Origin: an uncultured Alphaproteobacteria bacterium
GTDB taxonomy: Bacteria; Pseudomonadota; Alphaproteobacteria; HIMB59; GCA-002718135
Direction of reading: 5' to 3'
Assembly: GCA_902537325.1 (NCBI GenBank)
Contig: CACBAT010000011.1
Coordinates: forward strand, 1-58,314
DNA: 58,314 nt
The notes beneath the pieces are model-generated. The model saw only the letters and a list, made by a program, of their open reading frames with translations. It was not told where the DNA came from and searched no databases. Both the position numbers and the translations under genes were made by a program. The stretch's first letter is position 1. Each line of letters begins with the position of its first letter. This document shows positions 1-7,466 of the stretch, one piece after another.

Positions 1-293
1 GATTAAGTTGGGAATTTCCAGGCGGAAAAGTTGAAGAAGGAGAATCTTTTGAAACTGCACTTAAAAGAGAAATAGAAGAAGAACTTAATATAGAAATAAA
101 TATTAAAAATAAATTAGGTGAAGAAAATTATCAAGATGACAAAATAAATGTGAAATTACATTATTTTATATGCTCTCATGCTAATGGTGAAATTATTTTG
201 AGTGAACACGAAGACTCTGCTTGGGTTACAAAAAATGAATTTATAAATTATAATTTTGCAGAAGGAGATAGTGATATTATAAACTTATTATAA
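1..293 (+). CDS. mutT: NUDIX hydrolase, MutT-like (3' end only)
   Basis: The gene enters from the left edge; the reading frame begins at base 3 and ends with TAA at 291-293, giving 96 visible residues. The Nudix box is visible at the start: GG-K-V-E-x-GE at the first residues followed by REIEEEL, matching GX5EX7REUXEEXGU with Leu where Gly is usual. MutT-type enzymes hydrolyse 8-oxo-dGTP to the monophosphate and so sanitise the nucleotide pool in the cytoplasm. The C-terminal half (LHYF, then a W-V segment) also looks like MutT. The N-terminus is missing, so substrate specificity cannot be judged; another NUDIX pyrophosphatase is possible. Confidence 0.85.
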   Translation, partial: LSWEFPGGKVEEGESFETALKREIEEELNIEINIKNKLGEENYQDDKINVKLHYFICSHANGEIILSEHEDSAWVTKNEFINYNFAEGDSDIINLL

Positions 294-389
294 ATCTAAT
301 TTTAAAAATTGTTTAAAACCTTAATTTTTCAACTTTTTTTTCAAAAATTTTATTTTCTTTTATTTTAATGATAAAGATCAACAGCATTT

Positions 390-1097
390 ATGAAAGTTGA
401 TAAAGATCAAATATCCGCATGGGGCGTTCATGCTTTCACTGGTTCTGGAGCTATACTTGGGTTTCTAGCATTAATATCAATATTAAATAATGATCAAGTT
501 GGTAGTTTTTTATGGCTTGGTATAGCTTTACTTGTAGATGGAGTTGATGGAACATTAGCTAGGAAGGTTGGAGTTGAAGAAAAAGCACCAAATCTAGATG
601 GGATTATTTTAGATTCAATTATTGATTATCTAAATTACGTTATTAACCCAGCTTTAATGATTTACTGGTTTCAGATGGTGCCATCAGGTTTTGAAATGAT
701 TATGCCTGCTCTTATATTTGGAGTTTCTTTATACACTTTTATCAACGTTAATATGAAAACGGATGATTATTATTTCCAAGGCTTTCCAGCAGTCTGGAAT
801 GTTGTGGTTTTATATTTCTTTATATTAAATACAAATGAATGGATAAACCTAATTGTGATAATTGTTCTATCAGTATTGACATTCGTTCCATGGAAGTTTG
901 TTCATCCACTAAGAGTAAAATCATTTAGAAATTTGACGATTTTTTTTACTATTGTTTGGGCAGCAACAACATTACGCTTAGTAACAAAATCAGAAATAAA
1001 CTTAATTATAAATGATACAATTGTTCTTTTAATATGGTTAATTTGTACGGCTTATTTCATTTATATTTGTTTTCTTAGATCGCTAAAAGACTATTAA
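390..1097 (+). CDS. pcs: Phosphatidylcholine synthase (CDP-alcohol phosphatidyltransferase)
   Basis: This 235-residue multi-span membrane enzyme has the CDP-alcohol phosphotransferase signature D-x2-DG-x2-AR-(x)n-G-x3-D-x3-D near residues 50-80 (DGVDGTLAR, then GIILDSIID). Length and overall layout match bacterial Pcs, which condenses choline with CDP-diacylglycerol to phosphatidylcholine in the inner membrane, mainly in alphaproteobacteria. The motif is seen directly; choline specificity is inferred from overall likeness to Pcs rather than PgsA or PssA. The gene stands alone; a palindrome lies about 30 bases after its stop. Confidence 0.85.
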   Translation: MKVDKDQISAWGVHAFTGSGAILGFLALISILNNDQVGSFLWLGIALLVDGVDGTLARKVGVEEKAPNLDGIILDSIIDYLNYVINPALMIYWFQMVPSGFEMIMPALIFGVSLYTFINVNMKTDDYYFQGFPAVWNVVVLYFFILNTNEWINLIVIIVLSVLTFVPWKFVHPLRVKSFRNLTIFFTIVWAATTLRLVTKSEINLIINDTIVLLIWLICTAYFIYICFLRSLKDY

Positions 1098-1125
1098 AAG
1101 TTTAAGTAAATCAACATTATTTTGT

Positions 1126-1144
1126 ATATGCAAAAAATGCATAT
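1126..1144. repeat. Perfect palindrome, 7 bp arms, A5 spacer
   Basis: ATATGCA at 1126-1132 and TGCATAT at 1138-1144 form a perfect inverted repeat about 30 bases after the pcs stop codon and 57 bases before the first riboswitch copy. It could be a weak terminator for pcs (no T-tract follows on the plus strand) or an operator in the promoter region of the riboswitch operon. The sequence does not decide between these. Confidence 0.5.
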
Positions 1145-1201
1145 CAAATAAGTATGAAATTCATTTTTAAAAATAAATAAATTTTATTATTAAAATTTCA
1201 T

Positions 1202-1251
1202 CGTTCATTTTGAATATTTCAAAACGGAAGTAAACGAAAGTTGAAGGAACG
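1202..1251 (+). ncRNA. Glutamine riboswitch (glnA motif), tandem copy 1
   Basis: The unit is a three-way junction. P1 pairs CGTTC (1202-1206) with GAACG (1247-1251). P2 is a hairpin of 7 bp (1208-1214 with 1218-1224). P3 is a short hairpin, AAC-GAAA-GTT (1233-1242). The unpaired parts CGGAAGTA and GAAGGAACG match the conserved core of the glnA RNA (glutamine-I riboswitch) as I remember it. Copy 2 downstream has the same conserved core with compensating changes in P2 and P3, which supports a real RNA fold. Tandem glnA RNAs are known from cyanobacteria and marine metagenomes. Confidence 0.85.
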
Positions 1252-1268
1252 CATGCAAGTTATTAAAT

Positions 1269-1317
1269 CGTTCAATCTGTATTAACAGATCGGAAGTAGG
1301 CCGAAGCTGAAGGAACG
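1269..1317 (+). ncRNA. Glutamine riboswitch (glnA motif), tandem copy 2
   Basis: Second copy: P1 CGTTC (1269-1273) with GAACG (1313-1317); P2 ATCTGT (1275-1280) with ACAGAT (1285-1290) and an ATTA loop; P3 GGC (1299-1301) with GCT (1306-1308) and a CGAA loop. The core GGAAGTAGG...GAAGGAACGC is closer to the family consensus than copy 1. Between the copies all three helices are kept while P2 and P3 change sequence, i.e. covariation. Two aptamers in series would be expected to give a steeper, more switch-like response to glutamine. Confidence 0.88.
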
Positions 1318-1353
1318 CGGATCTTATTATTAATTTCCATAGCTAAGCATGAA

Positions 1354-1382
1354 TTATAACGGATAAGAGAGGTTTGTTATAA
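1354..1382 (+). promoter_or_regulatory. Hairpin with the Shine-Dalgarno in its loop, candidate expression platform
   Basis: TTATAAC (1354-1360) pairs with GTTATAA (1376-1382), leaving a 15-base loop that holds the purine-rich AAGAGAGG (1365-1372). The small ORF starts at 1385, just after the 3' arm. A stem wedged between the ribosome site and the start codon is a plausible switch for initiation, downstream of the two aptamers. No clear intrinsic terminator lies between aptamer 2 and the start codon, so translational control is more likely than transcriptional. This is inference from base pairing only. Confidence 0.45.
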
Positions 1383-1384
1383 CT

Positions 1385-1447
1385 ATGGTTGAAGAGTTAG
1401 ATAATAAAAAAATATTCTATTCAAATCTCAAGAGGTTTATTCCTTAA
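1385..1447 (+). CDS. Short ORF (20 aa) coupled to the ATP-grasp gene
   Basis: ATG at 1385 opens a 20-codon frame, MVEELDNKKIFYSNLKRFIP, ending with TAA at 1445-1447. That stop overlaps the ATG of the next gene (TAATG), the usual geometry of translational coupling. It is preceded by AAGAGAGG at 1365-1372. It may be a leader ORF through which the riboswitch controls the downstream operon, or a genuine small protein. The peptide shows no motif I recognise and has no run of a single amino acid that would mark a classical attenuator. Confidence 0.45.
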   Translation: MVEELDNKKIFYSNLKRFIP

Positions 1448-2853
1448 TGTTTAATGAAATGTATCAATCTGAGTCAGTAATAAGAAATCATTATAACAAT
1501 ATTAATGATTGGTTAGATCAAATGACTTCAAAAGTTATTCTTGAAAAGAATGCTGAAGCTGAAACACATTTTAGAAATATTGGTATTACTTTTTCTACAA
1601 ACAACGAAACTGCAAGAGAAAGAATTATTCCGTTTGATTTAATTCCAAGGATATTTACTTATACAGAATGGTTAAGATTAGAAAGAGGAGTAATCCAAAG
1701 AGCTAAAGCTCTTAATGCGTTTCTAGCTGATATTTATAATCAAGGTGAAATAATTAAAGCCAATATAATTCCTAAAGAAATTATTTACAAAAAAAAATCC
1801 TTTGAACCTTCAATGTTTGGTTTTTCTCCTCCTAGAGATATTTATAGTCCTATAATTGGTATTGATTTAGTGAGAACAGGTCCCAATGATTATTTTGTTT
1901 TAGAAGATAATTGTCGAACACCAAGTGGTGTTTCTTACATGCTAGAAAATAGAGAAATAATGATGCGAATGTTTCCTGATTTATTTCATAACAACAGAGT
2001 AACACCAATAGATGACTACCCAACAAGACTTTTGCAAACCTTGATGAGTTTAGCTCCTATTAAATGTGAAAATCCAGAACCAGTATGTGTGTTACTTACA
2101 CCTGGTCCTTTAAATAGCGCTTATTACGAACATAGTTTTTTATCAGATCAAATGGGTATTGAAATGGTTGAATCAACAGATTTATTTGTTGAAGGAAAAT
2201 ATCTTTATATGAAAACAGTTGATGGTCCAAAAAGAGTAGATGTTGTGTACAGAAGAATAGATGACGATTTTTTAGATCCTCTATGTTTTAATCCTCAATC
2301 TGTAATTGGTATTCCAGGAATTATGGATGTTTATAGAACAGGTGGTGTCAATATCTGTTCAGCTCCTGGAGCAGGCATAGCTGATGATAAAGCAATTTAT
2401 ATTTATGTACCTGAGATGATCAAATTTTATTTAGGCGAACAACCAATCTTAGATAATGTTGAAACATGGAATTGCGAAAAGGAACAAGAGTTAAAATATG
2501 TTTTAGATAATATAAATGAACTTGTCGTAAAAGAGGTTGATGGATCTGGAGGTTATGGGATGTTAATAGGTCCAAAATCTTCTAAATCCTCTATAGATGA
2601 ATTTAAAACAAAACTCTCAACAAATCCAAATGGATATATAGCTCAACCTCTACTTGATCTTTCATTTTCACCAACACTAATCAAAAATCAAGTTGAGGGA
2701 AGAAGGGTAGATTTACGACCATTTTGTTTAATTGGAGAGCAAGCTCAATTAAGTTCTGGTGGTTTAACTAGAGTTGCAATGAATGAAGGTTCGTTTGTTG
2801 TAAATTCTAGTCAAGGAGGCGGTGTGAAAGACACATGGGTTTTGGCTGAATGA
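1447..2853 (+). CDS. Circularly permuted ATP-grasp protein (DUF404/DUF407)
   Basis: The 468-residue protein matches the circularly permuted ATP-grasp type 2 family from end to end: N-terminal EMY, HY and DWL positions, the ERIIPFDLIPRI segment, RAKALNAFLADIY, the VLEDNCRTPSGVSYMLENR segment and the C-terminal RPF region. ATP-grasp enzymes join a carboxylate to an amine through an acyl-phosphate. This family almost always sits beside an alpha-E protein and a transglutaminase-like protein, as here, and is predicted to make or modify a peptide or amide. Its substrate is not known. The start overlaps the preceding short ORF, so expression is probably controlled by the glutamine riboswitches. Confidence 0.9.
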   Translation: MFNEMYQSESVIRNHYNNINDWLDQMTSKVILEKNAEAETHFRNIGITFSTNNETARERIIPFDLIPRIFTYTEWLRLERGVIQRAKALNAFLADIYNQGEIIKANIIPKEIIYKKKSFEPSMFGFSPPRDIYSPIIGIDLVRTGPNDYFVLEDNCRTPSGVSYMLENREIMMRMFPDLFHNNRVTPIDDYPTRLLQTLMSLAPIKCENPEPVCVLLTPGPLNSAYYEHSFLSDQMGIEMVESTDLFVEGKYLYMKTVDGPKRVDVVYRRIDDDFLDPLCFNPQSVIGIPGIMDVYRTGGVNICSAPGAGIADDKAIYIYVPEMIKFYLGEQPILDNVETWNCEKEQELKYVLDNINELVVKEVDGSGGYGMLIGPKSSKSSIDEFKTKLSTNPNGYIAQPLLDLSFSPTLIKNQVEGRRVDLRPFCLIGEQAQLSSGGLTRVAMNEGSFVVNSSQGGGVKDTWVLAE

Positions 2854-2862
2854 GGAATAAAA

Positions 2863-3798
2863 ATGTTAAGTAGAACTGCTGAATATCTATATTGGATCAG
2901 TCGTTATATGGAAAGAGCTGAAACTACAGCCCGCCTTTTGGATGTTGGTTATAGAATGTCTCTTTTTCCAAATCCAAGTGGTTATAATAATGAATGGGAA
3001 TCAGTTTTATCTGCTGCTGGAGCAATTGAGGGATATAAAAATAAATATGATACAATTGAACAGAAAAATGTGGAAGATTATTTATTTTTTGATGAAAGTA
3101 ACCCTTCATCTGTTTACAATTGTATTCTTAATGCACGAAATAATGCATTAGTAGTTAGAACTTCCTTTACCCCTGAGTCTTGGTTAGCAATTAATAAAAC
3201 TTATCAAGAGATACTAAACTTAAAAGAACAAAAATTTACAAAATCTGATTTACCTAATTTGACAGAGTGGACAATAGAACAAGTAAACTTATTTAGAGGA
3301 TCATTAAGTTCTTTGCTTAGAAATGATGGTTATAATTTTCTTTTTCTTGGTTTATTTATTGAGAGGGCTGATAATTCTGCCAGATTATTAGATGTAAAGT
3401 ATTTTGTTTTATTACCTAAGCCTCAATATGTAGGTGGTAATATCGATAATATGCAATGGAGTATATTGCTTCGCTCTTTATCTTCTTTTAGAGCTTTTAG
3501 ATGGGCATACGATGGTAATATTACCGCAACTAAAATTGCTGATTTTTTAGTTTTAAATAATAATTGCCCTAGATCATTAAGTTTTTGTATTCAGAATATT
3601 GTTAAACATTTAACCAACCTAACATGCAGTCCAGAAAAAGTTGGAAGAATTTATAATAATTTAAAAGATCTAAATACTAAAATTAAGGAAGAAAAAATAG
3701 AAACTATCGTTGAATATGGACTTCATCAATTTGTAACACAATTTATTAGAAAAATATCTAGTGTTGATAACGAAATACATAAGGAGTTTTTTAATTAA
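2863..3798 (+). CDS. Alpha-E domain protein (DUF403)
   Basis: This 311-residue, helix-rich protein begins MLSRTAEYLYWISRYMERAE, the hallmark of the alpha-E family, and has a second ERADNSARLLD motif in the middle. Alpha-E proteins are found only with circularly permuted ATP-grasp and transglutaminase-like partners. The conserved Glu/Arg residues suggest a substrate- or nucleotide-binding helical bundle, but no reaction has been assigned. It starts 9 bases after the ATP-grasp stop, with GAGG upstream, and is therefore the second main cistron of the riboswitch operon. Confidence 0.88.
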   Translation: MLSRTAEYLYWISRYMERAETTARLLDVGYRMSLFPNPSGYNNEWESVLSAAGAIEGYKNKYDTIEQKNVEDYLFFDESNPSSVYNCILNARNNALVVRTSFTPESWLAINKTYQEILNLKEQKFTKSDLPNLTEWTIEQVNLFRGSLSSLLRNDGYNFLFLGLFIERADNSARLLDVKYFVLLPKPQYVGGNIDNMQWSILLRSLSSFRAFRWAYDGNITATKIADFLVLNNNCPRSLSFCIQNIVKHLTNLTCSPEKVGRIYNNLKDLNTKIKEEKIETIVEYGLHQFVTQFIRKISSVDNEIHKEFFN

Positions 3799-3799
3799 T

Positions 3800-4639
3800 A
3801 TGGAACTAATCATCGAACACACAACTAAGTATGAATATAAAAATCCAGTTGCGGGATTAATTCAAACCACTAAACTGCATCCTTCAGAATATAATGGTCT
3901 TAAAATTTTAGAGTGGAATGTCCATAACGACTCAGCCAAAAAATCAAAAATTTATCAGGATGGTGAGGCTAATAATATTCAAAGTTTTACAAATACAAAC
4001 AAGGTGAAAAAAATACAATTTACAGTTCTTGGAAAAGTTGAAACATTTGATACAAAAGGAATTTACCAGAGTGCTTCTGATAAAATAGATCCTTTAGTTT
4101 ATTTAAGAGAATCAAATTTAACAAAAGCAAATGTAGATATAAAAAATTTAGCTATTGAAGCTAAAAATGGTTTTAATGAAAATGAAAATCTAGAAACATC
4201 TCATAATCTGATGAATCTAGTAGCTGAAAAAATTGAATACAAACCTTTAACGACAAATAATCAAACAACAGCCATTGAAGCATTTAATCAGAAAAAGGGA
4301 GTCTGTCAGGATCAAGCACATATTATGATTGCTGCAGCAAAAACTTTAGGAATACCTGCTAGATACGTAAATGGTTATATGCATAACAATTCCCATTCTT
4401 CAGAATTTCAATCTACACATGCGTGGGCAGAATTTTATATAAATGACTTAGGTTGGGTGGGATTTGATCCGACAAATAAGTGCAGTCCAGATGAAAGATA
4501 TGTACGTGTTTCTTGTGGACTTGATGCAAGTTACGCATCACCTATTAAAGGTGTTTTTTATGGAAATATTAATAATGATGCTGTGATAGAAAACTTAGAT
4601 ATTCATGTACAAACATTGGAAAATAATTCTCAACAATAA
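3800..4639 (+). CDS. Transglutaminase-like cysteine peptidase of the alpha-E cluster
   Basis: I chose ATG 3800 because AAGGAG at 3781-3786 lies 13 bases upstream and the family begins near there (MELIIEHTTKYEYKNPV); an upstream in-frame ATG at 3761 would run back into the previous gene. The protein (279 residues) has the bacterial transglutaminase-like N-terminal beta region followed by the papain-like core, with the catalytic Cys in KKGVCQDQAHIMIAAA, His in STHAWAEFY and Asp in GFDPTNK. In this three-gene cluster it is thought to cleave or transfer an amide bond made by the ATP-grasp partner. Cytoplasmic: no signal peptide. Confidence 0.88.
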   Translation: MELIIEHTTKYEYKNPVAGLIQTTKLHPSEYNGLKILEWNVHNDSAKKSKIYQDGEANNIQSFTNTNKVKKIQFTVLGKVETFDTKGIYQSASDKIDPLVYLRESNLTKANVDIKNLAIEAKNGFNENENLETSHNLMNLVAEKIEYKPLTTNNQTTAIEAFNQKKGVCQDQAHIMIAAAKTLGIPARYVNGYMHNNSHSSEFQSTHAWAEFYINDLGWVGFDPTNKCSPDERYVRVSCGLDASYASPIKGVFYGNINNDAVIENLDIHVQTLENNSQQ

Positions 4640-4693
4640 TTTGTTTGAAATATTTTCTTAACTTACTAGTATTATTTTTAAAAAGGAGGAAAT

Positions 4694-5056
4694 ATGTTTC
4701 AAAATAAAAAACAACTTCAGTATTTATGGATTTTTAAACCTGAACTTAATGATATTGCAAAAAGAATTGCAGAAGATCATACAAAATGGATGAAGGAAAC
4801 ACATACAAAGGAAGGTGATAAAGCACTTCTAATGTTAAATTGGTCTATAGGTCCTGAATTTAAAGATGGAAATAAAACAGGCAATATGTCTCTGATCCTA
4901 ACAGAGGTTTATGCAAATCAAGCAGGAATAGATAATCATTTTGAACAAGCACAAAATAATGGAGCAACTTTTAGAGATGATTTTAGTGATTTTGAAAGTA
5001 AATGTGAGAATTTAGTAAAAATTAATAGTTCAGATATTATCCATTCAATGTGGTAA
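4694..5056 (+). CDS. Small protein of unknown function (120 aa)
   Basis: A very good ribosome site (AAAAAGGAGGAAAT) sits directly before ATG 4694, so the gene should be well expressed. The product is soluble, with no signal peptide. Its pattern (hydrophobic strand YLWIF, amphipathic helix AKRIAEDHTKWMKETH, strands around MLNWSIGPE and SLILTEVYA, helix GIDNHFEQAQ) suits a dimeric alpha/beta-barrel (ferredoxin-like) fold such as antibiotic-biosynthesis monooxygenase or EthD-type proteins. I do not recognise the family. It is about 55 bases downstream of the transglutaminase gene and could be part of that operon or independent. Confidence 0.6.
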   Translation: MFQNKKQLQYLWIFKPELNDIAKRIAEDHTKWMKETHTKEGDKALLMLNWSIGPEFKDGNKTGNMSLILTEVYANQAGIDNHFEQAQNNGATFRDDFSDFESKCENLVKINSSDIIHSMW

Positions 5057-5167
5057 ATATAATTTTTAATATCTAATTTATTTTTAAATAGATTTTAATA
5101 ATCTTATTGTAATATTCAAACTACATATCTAAGTTAAATATAATATTTATTTGAATTTAAACCTATT

Positions 5168-5563
5168 ATGGAAATTGAAAAAATTTTTAAAAATTTAATT
5201 TTAGCTGATTTTATTGTTATAATTTTAATGGTTATATCATCTATGTATCAACCATCCGAAATTTCCAATCTTTATGAAAATTTAAATGATGGATTATTAT
5301 CTAATTTTGAAAATTTTTCTCGAATAGTATCGATTAGCTTATTCTTTTTATATCTACTAACTTTAAATTTACTTTATCGATTTATTTCTTACGGCAAACC
5401 ACTATATTTATTTTTAGTAGTAGCTGGCATAGTTCTAAATTATTTTAGTGGTTCTGTTATCTATACTGCTTTTAGTGGTATGCTGGATCAAATTGGTGGA
5501 TTAATAAGCGGAGCAATTTTGATTCTTTTATATTTTTCTCCAATTAAAGATAATTTTAGATAA
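5168..5563 (+). CDS. Integral membrane protein, DUF4386-like (131 aa)
   Basis: Four hydrophobic segments (about residues 10-28, 48-68, 78-95 and 103-122) make this a four-span inner-membrane protein. The overall look, with an N-terminal helix, a periplasmic loop and a C-terminal GGLISGAILILLYFSPI segment, is like the DUF4386 group, but I cannot confirm this by eye. There is no clear ribosome site. No function can be proposed. Confidence 0.5.
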   Translation: MEIEKIFKNLILADFIVIILMVISSMYQPSEISNLYENLNDGLLSNFENFSRIVSISLFFLYLLTLNLLYRFISYGKPLYLFLVVAGIVLNYFSGSVIYTAFSGMLDQIGGLISGAILILLYFSPIKDNFR

Positions 5564-5681
5564 GAATAAACTTAGTTTCCTGCAATCTAATCAATATTTA
5601 TGTATTTTTTATTAAAATTTAGTTACAATATTAAAATAGGTAGGTCAAAACCCTTGTAAAAAAAAGATCATAAATTTGATT

Positions 5682-6074
5682 ATGGTAAAAACTTTAGCTA
5701 AAATTATTATTGGTTTATTAAGCTTATGGGCACTAGTATTTATAACTGCAGAGATTGTGGGTGTAACTATCTATTTTCCATTCAATATTGTTGAAAAACA
5801 AGAAATTCCATACCATAGAATTACTTCAGTGAGATTAGCCGTTTTTCTAACTTTTGCTTATTTTGGTTTTAGATATCTCTTCCTTCAATCAGAAAAACTT
5901 TATCCTATTCAGTTTTTAGAGATTTATATTAAATCATTGACAGTTTGTTGTTTATTTGTTTTTTACACTAGCCAAGTTGAATATAGAGAATATTATTTTG
6001 TACTATTCTTATTTATAGTTTCAATAATTTTACATTTTGCATCAAGAAAAAAGATAAGAAGTTATTTTAATTAA
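5682..6074 (+). CDS. Small integral membrane protein (phosphate-starvation-inducible E-like?)
   Basis: The ATG at 5682 is preferred over a TTG six bases upstream; neither has a clear ribosome site. The 130-residue product has four predicted spans with charged loops between them. The layout is loosely similar to PsiE-type phosphate-starvation membrane proteins, but there is no diagnostic motif and that comparison is weak. It converges on the gene at 6106-6537, and the two share the terminator hairpin at 6077-6098. Confidence 0.45.
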   Translation: MVKTLAKIIIGLLSLWALVFITAEIVGVTIYFPFNIVEKQEIPYHRITSVRLAVFLTFAYFGFRYLFLQSEKLYPIQFLEIYIKSLTVCCLFVFYTSQVEYREYYFVLFLFIVSIILHFASRKKIRSYFN

Positions 6075-6076
6075 AA

Positions 6077-6098
6077 CAAGCGGTTATTAAACCGCTTG
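6077..6098. terminator. Bidirectional terminator between convergent genes
   Basis: CAAGCGGTT (6077-6085), loop ATTA, AACCGCTTG (6090-6098): a perfect 9-bp stem. It is flanked by TAATTTATTAATAA on the right and by an A-rich stretch on the left, which is T-rich on the minus strand. It begins three bases after one stop codon and ends eight bases before the convergent stop codon. Confidence 0.8.
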
Positions 6099-6105
6099 TA
6101 ATTTA

Positions 6106-6537
6106 TTAATAACCTTCAAATATTGTTCTAAGAATTATTAAAACAAGTCCAACTAGTGGAAAAATAACACCTCTTATATTTGGAGTAATTCCATAATTAT
6201 TTACAAGATTAAAGTATCTAACTACTGAGCTAATTAAAGCTATGGCCATAAGCATAAATAAAAATGAATACCAAAATTTATATTGTACAACATTTTCATC
6301 ATAAGTATTTCCAGTAACATCAAAAGTTAGCAATATTGACATTAACAACATTGTTAAAAAAACCGCACCTAGAGGACCTCTAAAAACTAATTTAGGCTCC
6401 TCATTTGAAAAACCTAATTCATTAAAAAATTTATCATTGAAATAAAATTGATAAATAATAAACAAATTAAAAAGCATAAATAAAACATGGAATGTAAATG
6501 CCATTGTTCCTCCAGCTTCTAAAATATATTCAGCCAT
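6106..6537 (-). CDS. Conserved hypothetical membrane protein (143 aa)
   Basis: On the minus strand AGGAGA lies just before the ATG that ends at 6537, so I place the start there (MAEYILEAGGTMAFTFHVLF), not at the in-frame ATG ten codons upstream. The product has four predicted spans: residues about 12-30, 55-72, 82-102 and 118-136. A hydrophilic loop with FNELGFSNEEPKLVFRGPLG lies between the first two. I do not recognise the family. Confidence 0.55.
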   Translation of the reverse strand: MAEYILEAGGTMAFTFHVLFMLFNLFIIYQFYFNDKFFNELGFSNEEPKLVFRGPLGAVFLTMLLMSILLTFDVTGNTYDENVVQYKFWYSFLFMLMAIALISSVVRYFNLVNNYGITPNIRGVIFPLVGLVLIILRTIFEGY

Positions 6538-6611
6538 AAAATCTCCTATTTTTATTATAATTATCAAAATATTAATGATTCTTTATAAAAAAATTATTAA
6601 AGTAATCTTTA

Positions 6612-7466
6612 ATGAAGAATATTTTAGTAACAGGTGGTTCAGGTAAAGCAGGTAGAGCAACAATTAAGTTATTATTAAAAAAAAATTATAGGGTATTCAA
6701 TGTAGATTTAGCTAATCACCCTGAATTAGAGGTTCCTTTTACAAAAGTTGATTTAGAAAATTTTGGTGAAGCAATTGAGTCTGTATCTGAGATAGATGAT
6801 CGTATTAATGGAATAGATGCTATAATTCACCAGGCAGCTATTCCTGCTCCAGGTTTAGAAACCAATCATAAAACTTTTAGAATTAATACTTTAAGTACTT
6901 ACAATATTTTTCAAGCTGCTAAAGTTTTAAAAATAAATAATATTGTATGGGCATCAAGTGAAACTGTGCTGGGTCTACCTTTTGATAAATATCCTCCATA
7001 TGTCCCTGTAGATGAAGAATATCATCCACGTCCAGAGTCAAGCTATTCACTTTCAAAAGTAATTGGCGAAGAAATGGCTAAACAATATTGCAGGATAAAT
7101 CCAGACATGAAAATATTTGGACTGCGCTATTCAAATATAATGGAAGAGCATGAGTACAAACAATTTCAATCATTTCAAAACGATCCATTCCAAAGAAAAT
7201 GGAACTTTTGGGGATATATAGATGCTAGAGATGTAGCTCAAGCCTGTCTATTAGCTATAGAAAGTAATTTAAAAGGTGCTGATAATTTTATTATAGCTGC
7301 AGATGATACTGTTATGGAAGAGGATAATAAATTACTTCTCGATAAAGTATTTCCAAATATTCAAATTAAAGGAGAGATTGGAAAAAATAAAACTTTATTA
7401 AGTAATGAGAAAGCGAAAAAAATTTTAGGATTTAAACCAGAATATTCATGGAAGAATATTAGTTAG
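6612..7466 (+). CDS. NAD-dependent epimerase/dehydratase (extended SDR)
   Basis: The cofactor motif GGSGKAG is at residues 8-14, the acidic residue that selects NAD follows at about D32, and the catalytic pair is YSLSK at residues 145-149 with Ser/Thr near 115-117. At 284 residues it is shorter than UDP-glucose 4-epimerase and closer to uronate dehydrogenase and related sugar oxidoreductases; which sugar it acts on cannot be read from the sequence. Its 3' end overlaps by 4 bases the convergent glycosidase-like gene, so the two may be antisense-coupled at their ends. It opens the carbohydrate block. Confidence 0.75.
   Translation: MKNILVTGGSGKAGRATIKLLLKKNYRVFNVDLANHPELEVPFTKVDLENFGEAIESVSEIDDRINGIDAIIHQAAIPAPGLETNHKTFRINTLSTYNIFQAAKVLKINNIVWASSETVLGLPFDKYPPYVPVDEEYHPRPESSYSLSKVIGEEMAKQYCRINPDMKIFGLRYSNIMEEHEYKQFQSFQNDPFQRKWNFWGYIDARDVAQACLLAIESNLKGADNFIIAADDTVMEEDNKLLLDKVFPNIQIKGEIGKNKTLLSNEKAKKILGFKPEYSWKNIS

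Noticed and set aside
3761..3799. Upstream in-frame ATG for the transglutaminase-like gene
   Set aside because: It lies inside the alpha-E gene; the ATG at 3800 has the AAGGAG site and matches the family start.
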